From assembly GCA_030152145.1 (NCBI GenBank), contig JASLIL010000069.1:1-12170 (forward strand): a DNA stretch of 12,170 bases, given 5' to 3'. The stretch's first letter is position 1, and every line of letters begins with the position of its first letter. The stretch is from Tissierellales bacterium. Its GTDB lineage: Bacteria > Bacillota > Clostridia > Tissierellales > JASKZW01. Positions 6,856-12,170 of the stretch are shown here, in pieces. The position numbers were made by a program, and so were the translations under genes. The notes under the pieces were generated by a model. The model did no database searches, was not told the DNA's origin, and worked only from the letters and a program-made list of their open reading frames with translations.

Positions 6856-8157
6856 CTATGCCTCTGGTACTTCTACCTTATCTACAAACTTACCTCTAAC
6901 AAACAATGATTTTTTAACAACTTTACCATCAGCTCTTCCAGATACTTTAAATCCCGTTTGCTCTTCTATCCACCTTACATTTTCATTCATATCGAAGAAC
7001 ATACCTTTTCTAACTCCAAATTTATATCCATTGAACCAATCACCAGCTATAAATTCTCCATCGGATACTGCTTGTGATAGTTCTATTTTCGTTCCATCTG
7101 GCAAGGTTTGTCCTAAGCCATATACTATTTTCCCATTTGAATCTTTTCCTAAAGTTTCTGGTAAAAAGTATTTATAATAAGTATTTCTATTAGTTACAAG
7201 CGTTGGAGTTCCTGATATTCCATTGTGTTTGCCATCATCCAAGTTACCAATTAGAGTTAATACATCCAATAAACCTTTTACTTCTTTTACGTCCTTTATC
7301 TTTGTAGTTATCCCTTCAGGTTGTTTTTCTTCTGCCCCTTTACCATTAATTATTGCTTGATCTCCACCTTCTGCTATAGCTTTAGCAAACTCTTGTTCAA
7401 TAAAGTTAGCAAAATCTATTTCTGAGTCCTCTATTATTGCATTACAAATAAAGGCATAAGCTCCTAGTTTATATCCATCTAATTCAACTTTATCAATACT
7501 TCCAAGGACAGTTTCCTCCAACTTATCACACATTTCTGTCCAAACTAATGTAGGAGTTCCTGCATTAATAACAACTCTAGTAGTTCCTTTTATTTCAAAC
7601 CTATCTACCAAGTTAATAACCGTGCCATAATCCCCTACTCTTTGATTAATTGACCACATTACTTGCTCTGGTATTAGTAATTCTTTGCCCTTAAGCTCTG
7701 TTCTTCTTTCTAGAGCATCCCTTAAATCACTATAAAACTCTCTAACCTCTGGTTGATTCAACCTATCAATCATTTGCTCTCTAGTTTCAAATTTATTTAT
7801 TCTCATATTGCTCACACTCCCCCTTGTTTTTATGTTTTTCCTATCGTTACTGCCAGCAACCTTGGATCTATCTTCTTTACTTTCAGGTTCTTTATTTTCC
7901 AATTCTTCAATTTCTTTATTTATTTCTTCTAGTTGATCTTCTAAAGATTTCTTTTTTTCTTCTAACTCTTCTTTTTCTTTTTCTATCTCTTGTATTTCCT
8001 CTTCTACGACTTCCATTTCTTCATCTGTTTCAACATCATCTATAGCTTGAACAACTGTTTCTTCTCTTTTTGATATTTCTTCCAGTGGGCTTCCAAGCTC
8101 CTTTAATTCTTTAAGTAATAAATCTTTTTGTTTTCTAAGCATTAGTATTTTTAACAT
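6856..8157 (-). CDS. Major capsid protein, HK97 fold, with N-terminal acidic delta/scaffold domain
   Basis: This 433-residue protein builds the icosahedral shell. Residues 1 to about 110 form a predicted long coiled coil, extremely rich in Glu and Asp between about 32 and 97 and ending in a polar linker (PESKEDRSKVAGSNDRKN). No separate scaffold gene is present, so this delta domain probably does that job and is removed by the protease encoded upstream, most likely in the linker around 100-118. The shell domain follows: an N-arm (NKFETREQMIDRL), ELLIPEQV (159-166), the NAGTPTLVWTE stretch (198-208), the LDGYKLGAYAF segment (226-236), EFAKAIAEGGDQAIINGKG (256-274), and a C-terminal P-domain-like GEFIAGDWFNGYKFGVRKGM stretch (367-386). 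This matches Phage_capsid (HK97 gp5-type) proteins. The start overlaps the protease by 23 bases. The exact cleavage site is not visible from sequence. Confidence 0.95.
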   Translation of the reverse strand: MLKILMLRKQKDLLLKELKELGSPLEEISKREETVVQAIDDVETDEEMEVVEEEIQEIEKEKEELEEKKKSLEDQLEEINKEIEELENKEPESKEDRSKVAGSNDRKNIKTRGSVSNMRINKFETREQMIDRLNQPEVREFYSDLRDALERRTELKGKELLIPEQVMWSINQRVGDYGTVINLVDRFEIKGTTRVVINAGTPTLVWTEMCDKLEETVLGSIDKVELDGYKLGAYAFICNAIIEDSEIDFANFIEQEFAKAIAEGGDQAIINGKGAEEKQPEGITTKIKDVKEVKGLLDVLTLIGNLDDGKHNGISGTPTLVTNRNTYYKYFLPETLGKDSNGKIVYGLGQTLPDGTKIELSQAVSDGEFIAGDWFNGYKFGVRKGMFFDMNENVRWIEEQTGFKVSGRADGKVVKKSLFVRGKFVDKVEVPEA

Positions 8158-8719
8158 TAATTTTCTCCCTCATTTCTTTCTTCCAAAGTTCAATTTTCCT
8201 TTTATTTAAGTTCTTTACCTGTTTTTCCCTTGCTGATATTCCTGTGTTTTCATAAGCTGGAAATGTCACAGCTGAGACTTCAAACAAATCTATATCCTTA
8301 ATAACAAACTTTGTAGTTCCGTCACTTCTATTCTCTACATCTTCATCTTTAATAAAAAAACCAAATGAACACTGATCTACATCTCCCCTTTTAACTCTTT
8401 CATAAAGATTTACTGCTTCTGTATCATTTGGATTAATTTTTATCTTCCCGTATAGTCCTTTTTCATCAGCCTTAAGCTCTAATGTTTTAGCTTTAGTCCT
8501 ACCTAATACTTTAGATGTGTCATGATTAATCAAAGCTCTTATATCCTTGTCTAAGGTGTTGTTAAAGGCCTCTTTGTCGATTTCTTCATAGACGTTTCCG
8601 AATAAATTGGTTTCGTCATTGAACAAAGCAAAATAACCTTCTATTACCATTTCATCAGATGATGATTCCCTTATCTCCATAGAAGTATTAGTAGTCCTTA
8701 AATGTTTTTCTTTTCTCAC
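8135..8719 (-). CDS. Prohead maturation protease (HK97 gp4-like, peptidase family S78/U35)
   Basis: This 194-residue serine protease should be built into the prohead, cleave the N-terminal delta domain from the capsid protein, and then digest itself before DNA packaging. The fold markers are in the usual order: EGYFALFN (27-34), the catalytic-type His66 in ALINHDTSKVLGRT, Ser118 in DQCSFGF, and Glu147 in DLFEVSAVTFPAY (144-156). Length is normal for the family. The start is GTG, directly after the portal stop and preceded by GGGGGTGA. The last 23 bases overlap the start of the capsid gene in another frame, an unusually long overlap for this operon. The lysine-rich C-terminal tail (from about 165) may be a prohead-targeting or self-cleaved segment; that is inference. 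Confidence 0.93.
   Translation of the reverse strand: MRKEKHLRTTNTSMEIRESSSDEMVIEGYFALFNDETNLFGNVYEEIDKEAFNNTLDKDIRALINHDTSKVLGRTKAKTLELKADEKGLYGKIKINPNDTEAVNLYERVKRGDVDQCSFGFFIKDEDVENRSDGTTKFVIKDIDLFEVSAVTFPAYENTGISAREKQVKNLNKRKIELWKKEMREKINVKNTNA
8165..8171 (-). promoter_or_regulatory. Ribosome-binding site supporting the upstream ATG of the major capsid gene
   Basis: GAGGGAG on the minus strand ends seven bases before the ATG at 8155-8157, inside the 3' end of the protease gene. The alternative in-frame ATG at 8140-8142 (codon 7) has only A/T-rich sequence before it, so the upstream ATG is chosen. Confidence 0.55.
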
Positions 8720-9880
8720 CTACTCACCCCCTAGTTTTCCTTGGTCAGCTATTTTATCCTTTGGAATGTAGTTTTCTAAAATCACCAACGAATTTAATTC
8801 TTCTAGTGGACTAATCCCAAGCACATCCCTAACCTCATTACCCGTTACTATACCAGCTTTGTACAGTTCTAAATAAACACCTGCCATCTCTTGAAATCCA
8901 TAATTGTATAGAGACTTTATATTAAATTTAAAGTATAAGTCAGGACTATATAATAATTTCCTTGTCAGTTCCTGCTCTATTGCTTTTGAAATTACTAATA
9001 TTTTTGTCTTAATAAAATTATTGAATTCATCTTGATCATAATCCCCTACCCCCAATAAAAAAGCAGGGATACCTAATATTCCTGCTACTGTTTCTTTATT
9101 TAGTTTTACTGTCTCCGGTAGAGCAATATCTTTTAAAGTCAAAGGTTTAACTTGCTCAATATCAATTAGTTCTGCTGGAATAATCCAAGGTTGACCGGCC
9201 TTAGATGACTCTAAATATTTCCTATATACTCCATCTCTTCCATCTTCACTAGCTAGTTCAGCTGTAAGAGCATCTACCTTTACTATCAATGATGGCATCA
9301 TCTTGCTATTCATAAACGCTTTAGTTGTATAAGTTGCCTGTTTTAAATTCTCCATAACATCTTTTAAGATTATATTATAAGAAGTCCCTAAGTATGGTTT
9401 ATTCATATCTGGATTAAATCTAAAATGCAAAATCTCATCATATTTATAATAATTGTTTTTATATTTTACTTCATAGAAGTTTTCTCTTTCATAATAAGAG
9501 ACCCTATTCTCTTCTAAAGGTATTAGTTCTTCTAGGTATCCATTGGTAAATTTAGGCCATACTACAGCGTTTCCTTCTAATAACATTGTTTGGACTATCC
9601 ACGATATAAATAGTTGCCTATTCATCAAAGAATTAGGCTCTATATCTATTTTTCTAGACAATTGGTTCGTAATTCTTTTGTCCCCATGTTCTCCATTTTC
9701 CATTAAATGAATTGTCATGGAAGAAATAAGCTCTGCTATCTTCTCTATCCCTGACTTAACTTCTGGAGCATCTGATAATCTCCTATATCCTGGTATATCT
9801 ATTGTTTCATCTCTAATCCATTGGATCATCATTTGATTATTTCCTGGATCAGCTCTTTTATCATTAGTTTTTTTTGTCAT
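8720..9880 (-). CDS. Portal protein, HK97 family
   Basis: This 386-residue protein should form the dodecameric ring at one capsid vertex through which DNA enters and leaves and onto which the neck is built. Visible family features are the N-terminal PEVKSGIEKIAELISSM helix (39-55), the LLEGNAVVWPK segment (100-110), LHFRFNPDMNKPYLGTS (151-167), and the GILGIPAFLLGVGDYDQDEFNNF region (267-289) followed by a long helix. A C-terminal GIVTGNEVRDVLGISPLEE segment (343-361) is also typical. The ATG at 9878-9880 follows an AGGAGG site at about 5 bases. The TAG stop abuts the GTG of the protease with no gap. The N-terminus is a short basic, polar tail rather than the usual aromatic-rich start, which is a minor difference. 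Phage_portal (HK97-type) membership is confident. Confidence 0.94.
   Translation of the reverse strand: MTKKTNDKRADPGNNQMMIQWIRDETIDIPGYRRLSDAPEVKSGIEKIAELISSMTIHLMENGEHGDKRITNQLSRKIDIEPNSLMNRQLFISWIVQTMLLEGNAVVWPKFTNGYLEELIPLEENRVSYYERENFYEVKYKNNYYKYDEILHFRFNPDMNKPYLGTSYNIILKDVMENLKQATYTTKAFMNSKMMPSLIVKVDALTAELASEDGRDGVYRKYLESSKAGQPWIIPAELIDIEQVKPLTLKDIALPETVKLNKETVAGILGIPAFLLGVGDYDQDEFNNFIKTKILVISKAIEQELTRKLLYSPDLYFKFNIKSLYNYGFQEMAGVYLELYKAGIVTGNEVRDVLGISPLEELNSLVILENYIPKDKIADQGKLGGE
8724..8731 (-). promoter_or_regulatory. Shine-Dalgarno fixing the GTG start of the protease
   Basis: GGGGGTGA lies within the last codons of the portal gene, the G run ending seven bases before the GTG at 8717-8719. 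No nearby in-frame ATG has a comparable site; the first internal Met is codon 14. Confidence 0.6.
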
Positions 9881-9889
9881 TTATTCCTC

Positions 9890-11611
9890 CTAGCTTTTAA
9901 GCCACTTTAAAGCCGTAGATGATTTGCTTAAATTATGAATTAATCTTACTGAAGCAAATACACTTGCATCAAATAAGTCTATTCTCATATTTGGCATAAC
10001 TTTTTCATACTGGATCATATCGTCTGTCTTTTCAATACCATGAACATTTTGAACACAATACTCATAAGCTTCACTATGCATATAATAAAGCTTTCCAGCT
10101 ATAGCCTTTTGCTCTATCCTCCTAAATCCCTTAGTTTTATTAATATAAAGTTGTGGCTCATCAACTATATTAAATCTTTCTCTTTTCATCATTAAGTAGA
10201 ATTCCTCTCCAAACTTCCTATCAAATCCTATTTGTTTAATATTAAAGCCCTTATCTCTCATTGTTTTAAACCAATTAACTATTTCTGTATAGTTAACAAC
10301 ATCTGTATTGGTCATGGTCAAGTTTCCATCATCTTTCCAACCAAACAATGGAATATTGTCTTCATCTGCCTTTATATAAGCTCTTGTAATAGGGAAAAAA
10401 GCATGTGTAATTATTATATCTATGTCCTTATAACTTCCATATAAAGCAGTTGCCGTAAGGTCATGCATTTTAGACAAGTCAGCCCCACCATACCACTCAA
10501 TATTCATTTTCAATAAATCTTCTATATTCCAGTTATATTTTCTATCACTATTTCTAAAAGTATCTAGATTAAAATAAGATTTTGTTGAGCTAGTGTATAT
10601 GTTTAATGATTTTGCTAAAAAATCTTTTCTTGACTGTGGATCATTCTGTGCTTGTAATGAATCATTTAAAATATCATCTGGTCTTATAGATTTCCCATAC
10701 ATAGGATTTGCTTTTTCATGTTCAATAGGATTTGTATAATCAACATTTCCCTTATTATCTTCATCTGCCTTTGCTATAAAAACATGATACTGTTCATCAT
10801 TTACTGTTTTATCAAGGATTTTCTGACAATATTTCAGCCTATGATAAGCAAAGGAATTTGGATTATCTCCTGCAGTAGTTATTCCTATCATTAATTTGTT
10901 AGTATAGGCTTTCATTGCTTCTTTAATAATGTTGTATTGCTTAGGTGTTTTATAGGCGTGTAACTCGTCAGCTATGGCTATATTACAGTTTAATGAGTCT
11001 TGTCTATCAACTGAACTTGCTAAAGCTTGTATTCTCATAGCCCCTTCTGTAAACTCTCTTTCTATTGATCTTTCCACATTAGAATCCAATACTCTAAAAT
11101 TTTTATTTTCTCCCATTTCATCTATATTAAATTTAATAAAATCAAAAGATTCCCTTGCCTGTTGCATTGCATTTGCCACTATATAACATTTAGCACCAGA
11201 CTTCATTTGATATAAAGATAAGGCCCAAGCTAGAGCGCTAGCAAATGTAGTCTTAGCATTTTTCCTCGGAATATAAATAAAAGATTCCTTAAATCGTCTG
11301 TTATTTGTTCCTTTATGCCAAAATCCCATAAGATCATATATGATAAATTTTTGAAATGGCTCCAACAAAAAAGGACTTCCTCTTAAAGGAGTCCCATCTA
11401 TTTTTTCACCTTGTCTATGAACAAATGTATTCTCAATTATTGCAATTATTTTCTCAGGCTCACTTGGTCTGAAGTCGTATTTAGGGCTTCTCAATCCTTC
11501 TAAAAATCGTTTTGCCCCCAATATTTGCTCTTTATTAGCCAATTTTTTTCCTGATATTAAATCATTACAATGATTAATAACAACATCATAGTTTTTGTAT
11601 TTACTTGTCAT
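9890..11611 (-). CDS. terL: Terminase large subunit (packaging ATPase and nuclease)
   Basis: This 573-residue protein is the motor that pumps DNA into the prohead and cuts it to genome length. The ATPase half comes first: an adenine-binding-like stretch with a Gln (LLEPFQKF, about 82-89), a deviant Walker A PRKNAKTT (115-122), Walker B IAIADE with acidic Asp215-Glu216, and a coupling motif ITTAG (244-248). The RNase H-like nuclease half has candidate metal-binding acids at Asp378 (GGADLSKMHD), Asp464 (GFDRKFG) and Asp545/Asp548 (RIDLFDAS). Length and motif order fit the HK97-like Terminase_1 family. ATG is at 11609-11611, overlapping the small-subunit stop by four bases. The TAG stop lies nine bases before the portal ATG. 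The motifs look intact, so the enzyme should be active. Assignment is very secure; the individual catalytic residues are read by analogy. Confidence 0.96.
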   Translation of the reverse strand: MTSKYKNYDVVINHCNDLISGKKLANKEQILGAKRFLEGLRSPKYDFRPSEPEKIIAIIENTFVHRQGEKIDGTPLRGSPFLLEPFQKFIIYDLMGFWHKGTNNRRFKESFIYIPRKNAKTTFASALAWALSLYQMKSGAKCYIVANAMQQARESFDFIKFNIDEMGENKNFRVLDSNVERSIEREFTEGAMRIQALASSVDRQDSLNCNIAIADELHAYKTPKQYNIIKEAMKAYTNKLMIGITTAGDNPNSFAYHRLKYCQKILDKTVNDEQYHVFIAKADEDNKGNVDYTNPIEHEKANPMYGKSIRPDDILNDSLQAQNDPQSRKDFLAKSLNIYTSSTKSYFNLDTFRNSDRKYNWNIEDLLKMNIEWYGGADLSKMHDLTATALYGSYKDIDIIITHAFFPITRAYIKADEDNIPLFGWKDDGNLTMTNTDVVNYTEIVNWFKTMRDKGFNIKQIGFDRKFGEEFYLMMKRERFNIVDEPQLYINKTKGFRRIEQKAIAGKLYYMHSEAYEYCVQNVHGIEKTDDMIQYEKVMPNMRIDLFDASVFASVRLIHNLSKSSTALKWLKS

Positions 11612-11961
11612 AACTTAGATAACACCTGCTCTAATTTGGAGCTTTCTTTTTTCTCTGATGTTATGGATTCTAATGATTTTGGATTAAGTCCTAGTCTATC
11701 TGAATAAGTAGCTATATCTTTTCTTAAGCTCTCCATTGCCGTATATAAAGGGGTTTTTCTCATATTTGTGGCTCCAGCTTTATTCGTATATTCTTCTTCT
11801 ATTTTATATCCGGACTTTTCAAATTCTTCTTCAAAAACTTGGTACTGGTGGAGTAGTCCACAATAAATATCTATGATCTCATCATATTCTTTTTTATAAA
11901 TTCCTAAATCTCTAAGGCTTTTATTGATAGCTCTTTTAAAACCTAATTTTGTTTTTGCCAC
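11608..11961 (-). CDS. terS: Terminase small subunit, P27 family
   Basis: This 117-residue protein (GTG start) is the DNA-recognition subunit of the packaging terminase. It would bind the cos region and hand the DNA to the large subunit. The N-terminus is basic and helical. Residues 58-71 (YTNKAGATNMRKTP) and the LGLNPKS segment at 90-96 are typical of P27-type small terminases (Terminase_4). The C-terminus is a charged tail. The frame is open up to a GTG at 12012, which would add 17 residues, but the near-perfect Shine-Dalgarno sits only before the GTG at 11961, and the longer version would run into the cos-like DNA. The TGA stop overlaps the large-terminase ATG by four bases (ATGA), so the two are translationally coupled. 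Family assignment is confident; which DNA is bound is inferred. Confidence 0.87.
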   Translation of the reverse strand: MAKTKLGFKRAINKSLRDLGIYKKEYDEIIDIYCGLLHQYQVFEEEFEKSGYKIEEEYTNKAGATNMRKTPLYTAMESLRKDIATYSDRLGLNPKSLESITSEKKESSKLEQVLSKL

Positions 11962-11964
11962 CCC

Positions 11965-11977
11965 ATCACCCCCTTTT
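11965..11977 (-). promoter_or_regulatory. Strong Shine-Dalgarno fixing the GTG start of the small terminase
   Basis: The minus strand reads AAAAGGGGGTGAT, which differs at one base from the perfect anti-16S match AAAGGAGGTGAT. The G run ends six bases before the GTG at 11959-11961. This decides the start in favour of that GTG over the GTG at 12010-12012, which has no such site and lies in the cos-like segment. Confidence 0.75.
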
Positions 11978-11999
11978 GAAAAATATTGCTTATATATAC

Positions 12000-12056
12000 G
12001 TGCCTCACCCACACCGGTCCCTGGTATCTAATATTCCCGCCACAATTAGGGGGGGA
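12000..12056 (-). other. Candidate cos (packaging) site between HNH and small terminase genes
   Basis: This non-coding stretch between the HNH stop and the small-terminase leader is clearly richer in G and C than the surrounding AT-rich genes. Read on the minus strand, it starts with a run of seven C, then GTGGCGGGAA, then CCAGGGACCGGTGTGGG and a GAGGCACG block ending in TATATATA. It contains the 6-base palindrome ACCGGT near 12012-12017. cos sites of phages that encode an adjacent HNH protein lie at this place, before the small terminase, and usually have G/C runs of this kind. The exact nick positions and overhang cannot be read from the sequence. Composition and position are observed; cos function is inferred. 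Confidence 0.5.
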
Positions 12057-12170
12057 TTATTTTTTCTCAGCCCTCTTTTTCTCCCAGTTCTCAATTTCTC
12101 TTTTTCTCTTTTCCTGCCAATAAACACCTTTCAATGTTATTTCATCAGTAATCCTATCGTGCATCTTATT
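12057..12170 (-). CDS. Probable HNH endonuclease, C-terminal 37 residues (partial, runs off the right edge)
   Basis: The minus strand is open from the window edge to a TAA at 12057-12059 and encodes 37 residues beginning NKMHDRITDEITLKG. They are followed by a Lys/Arg/Glu-rich tail with two Trp. The opening resembles the end of phage HNH nucleases, where a final zinc-binding Cys-x-x-Cys-His lies just before an N-K-x-H stretch. The His-Asn-His core itself would lie beyond the edge, so it cannot be seen. Position supports the call: in many cos-type phages with HK97-like heads, a small HNH nuclease gene sits directly before the small terminase, and the HNH protein works with the terminase in cutting concatemeric DNA for packaging. 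The reading frame and stop are observed; the family is inferred from the tail sequence and the context. Confidence 0.62.
   Translation of the reverse strand, partial: NKMHDRITDEITLKGVYWQEKRKREIENWEKKRAEKK

Noticed and set aside
6680..7177. Plus-strand 165-codon ORF opposite the capsid gene end and the small orphan gene
   Set aside because: It is a Ser/Leu/Pro-rich shadow of genes on the other strand, with no recognisable domain, and it crosses two well-supported coding frames.
7824..8045. Plus-strand Phe/Leu-rich ORF that looks like a membrane protein
   Set aside because: It is the complement of the Glu/Lys coiled coil of the capsid delta domain; GAA/GAG repeats read backwards give TTC/CTC, which mimics a hydrophobic protein.
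8140..8142. Alternative capsid start at Met7
   Set aside because: There is no ribosome site before it, while GAGGGAG precedes the upstream ATG.
10232..11186. Plus-strand ORFs at 10232-10444 and 10974-11186 opposite the large terminase
   Set aside because: They are short, carry no domain, and lie fully within a clear terminase frame.
11988..11999. TATATATA stretch as a possible promoter -10 box before the small terminase
   Set aside because: There is no convincing -35 element at the right spacing, and the DNA is AT-rich; late genes of this kind are usually transcribed from farther upstream.
11962..12012. Longer small-terminase start (GTG at 12010-12012, 17 extra residues)
   Set aside because: It has no ribosome site, it lies in the cos-like GC-rich DNA, and a near-perfect Shine-Dalgarno sits before the GTG at 11961.

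Overview
The window is the head and tail-tube part of the late (morphogenesis) operon of a long-tailed, HK97-fold siphophage or prophage. Every gene I can support lies on the minus strand, so transcription runs from high to low coordinates. The DNA is AT-rich, Shine-Dalgarno sites are strong (AGGAGG or GGGGGTGA types), and stops and starts are tightly coupled. Protein families (P27 small terminase, HK97-type portal and S78 protease, phi13-type tail tube, TP901-type tape measure) point to a phage of a low-GC Firmicute. A clostridial host is my best guess from composition and protein style, but this is inference. No integrase, repressor, lysis, tRNA, CRISPR or transposon sequence is visible, so prophage and free phage cannot be told apart.

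DNA packaging comes first, at the right-hand end. The C-terminus of a likely HNH endonuclease (12057-12170, cut by the window edge) is followed by a short GC-rich non-coding stretch that looks like a cos site (about 12000-12056). Next come the small terminase (GTG start at 11961) and the large terminase (9890-11611) with recognisable ATPase and nuclease motifs. The capsid genes follow: portal (8720-9880), S78/HK97-type maturation protease (8135-8719, GTG start) and major capsid protein (6856-8157). The capsid protein carries a long, very acidic N-terminal coiled coil that probably acts as a built-in scaffold. A 57-residue gene of unknown function (6673-6846) lies next.

The neck and tail genes are a gp6-like connector (6398-6661), a head-closure protein (6085-6408), a probable tail terminator (5777-6088), an HK97 gp10-like protein (5393-5776), a phi13-type major tail protein (4818-5393) and a tail assembly chaperone (4469-4807). 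The chaperone is followed by an overlapping out-of-frame ORF (to 4276) that would be reached by +1 frameshifting at a CCC proline codon. The 1108-residue tape measure (932-4258, TTG start), the distal tail protein Dit (241-930) and the N-terminus of a Tal/tail-endopeptidase-like protein (1-244, cut by the left edge) complete the set.

Together the products would recognise and cut concatemeric DNA, package it through the portal, build and mature the capsid, close the neck, and polymerise a non-contractile tail of set length on a Dit/Tal baseplate. The genes are packed with gaps of at most about 12 bases or overlaps of 1 to 23 bases. The only sizeable non-coding stretch is the roughly 95 bases holding the cos-like site and the small-terminase leader, and no stretch over 300 bases lacks a gene. 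The main points for a second look are the +1 frameshift arrangement in the chaperone genes, the cos-like segment, the acidic delta domain, the 57-residue orphan and a shared junction sequence after the two major structural genes.
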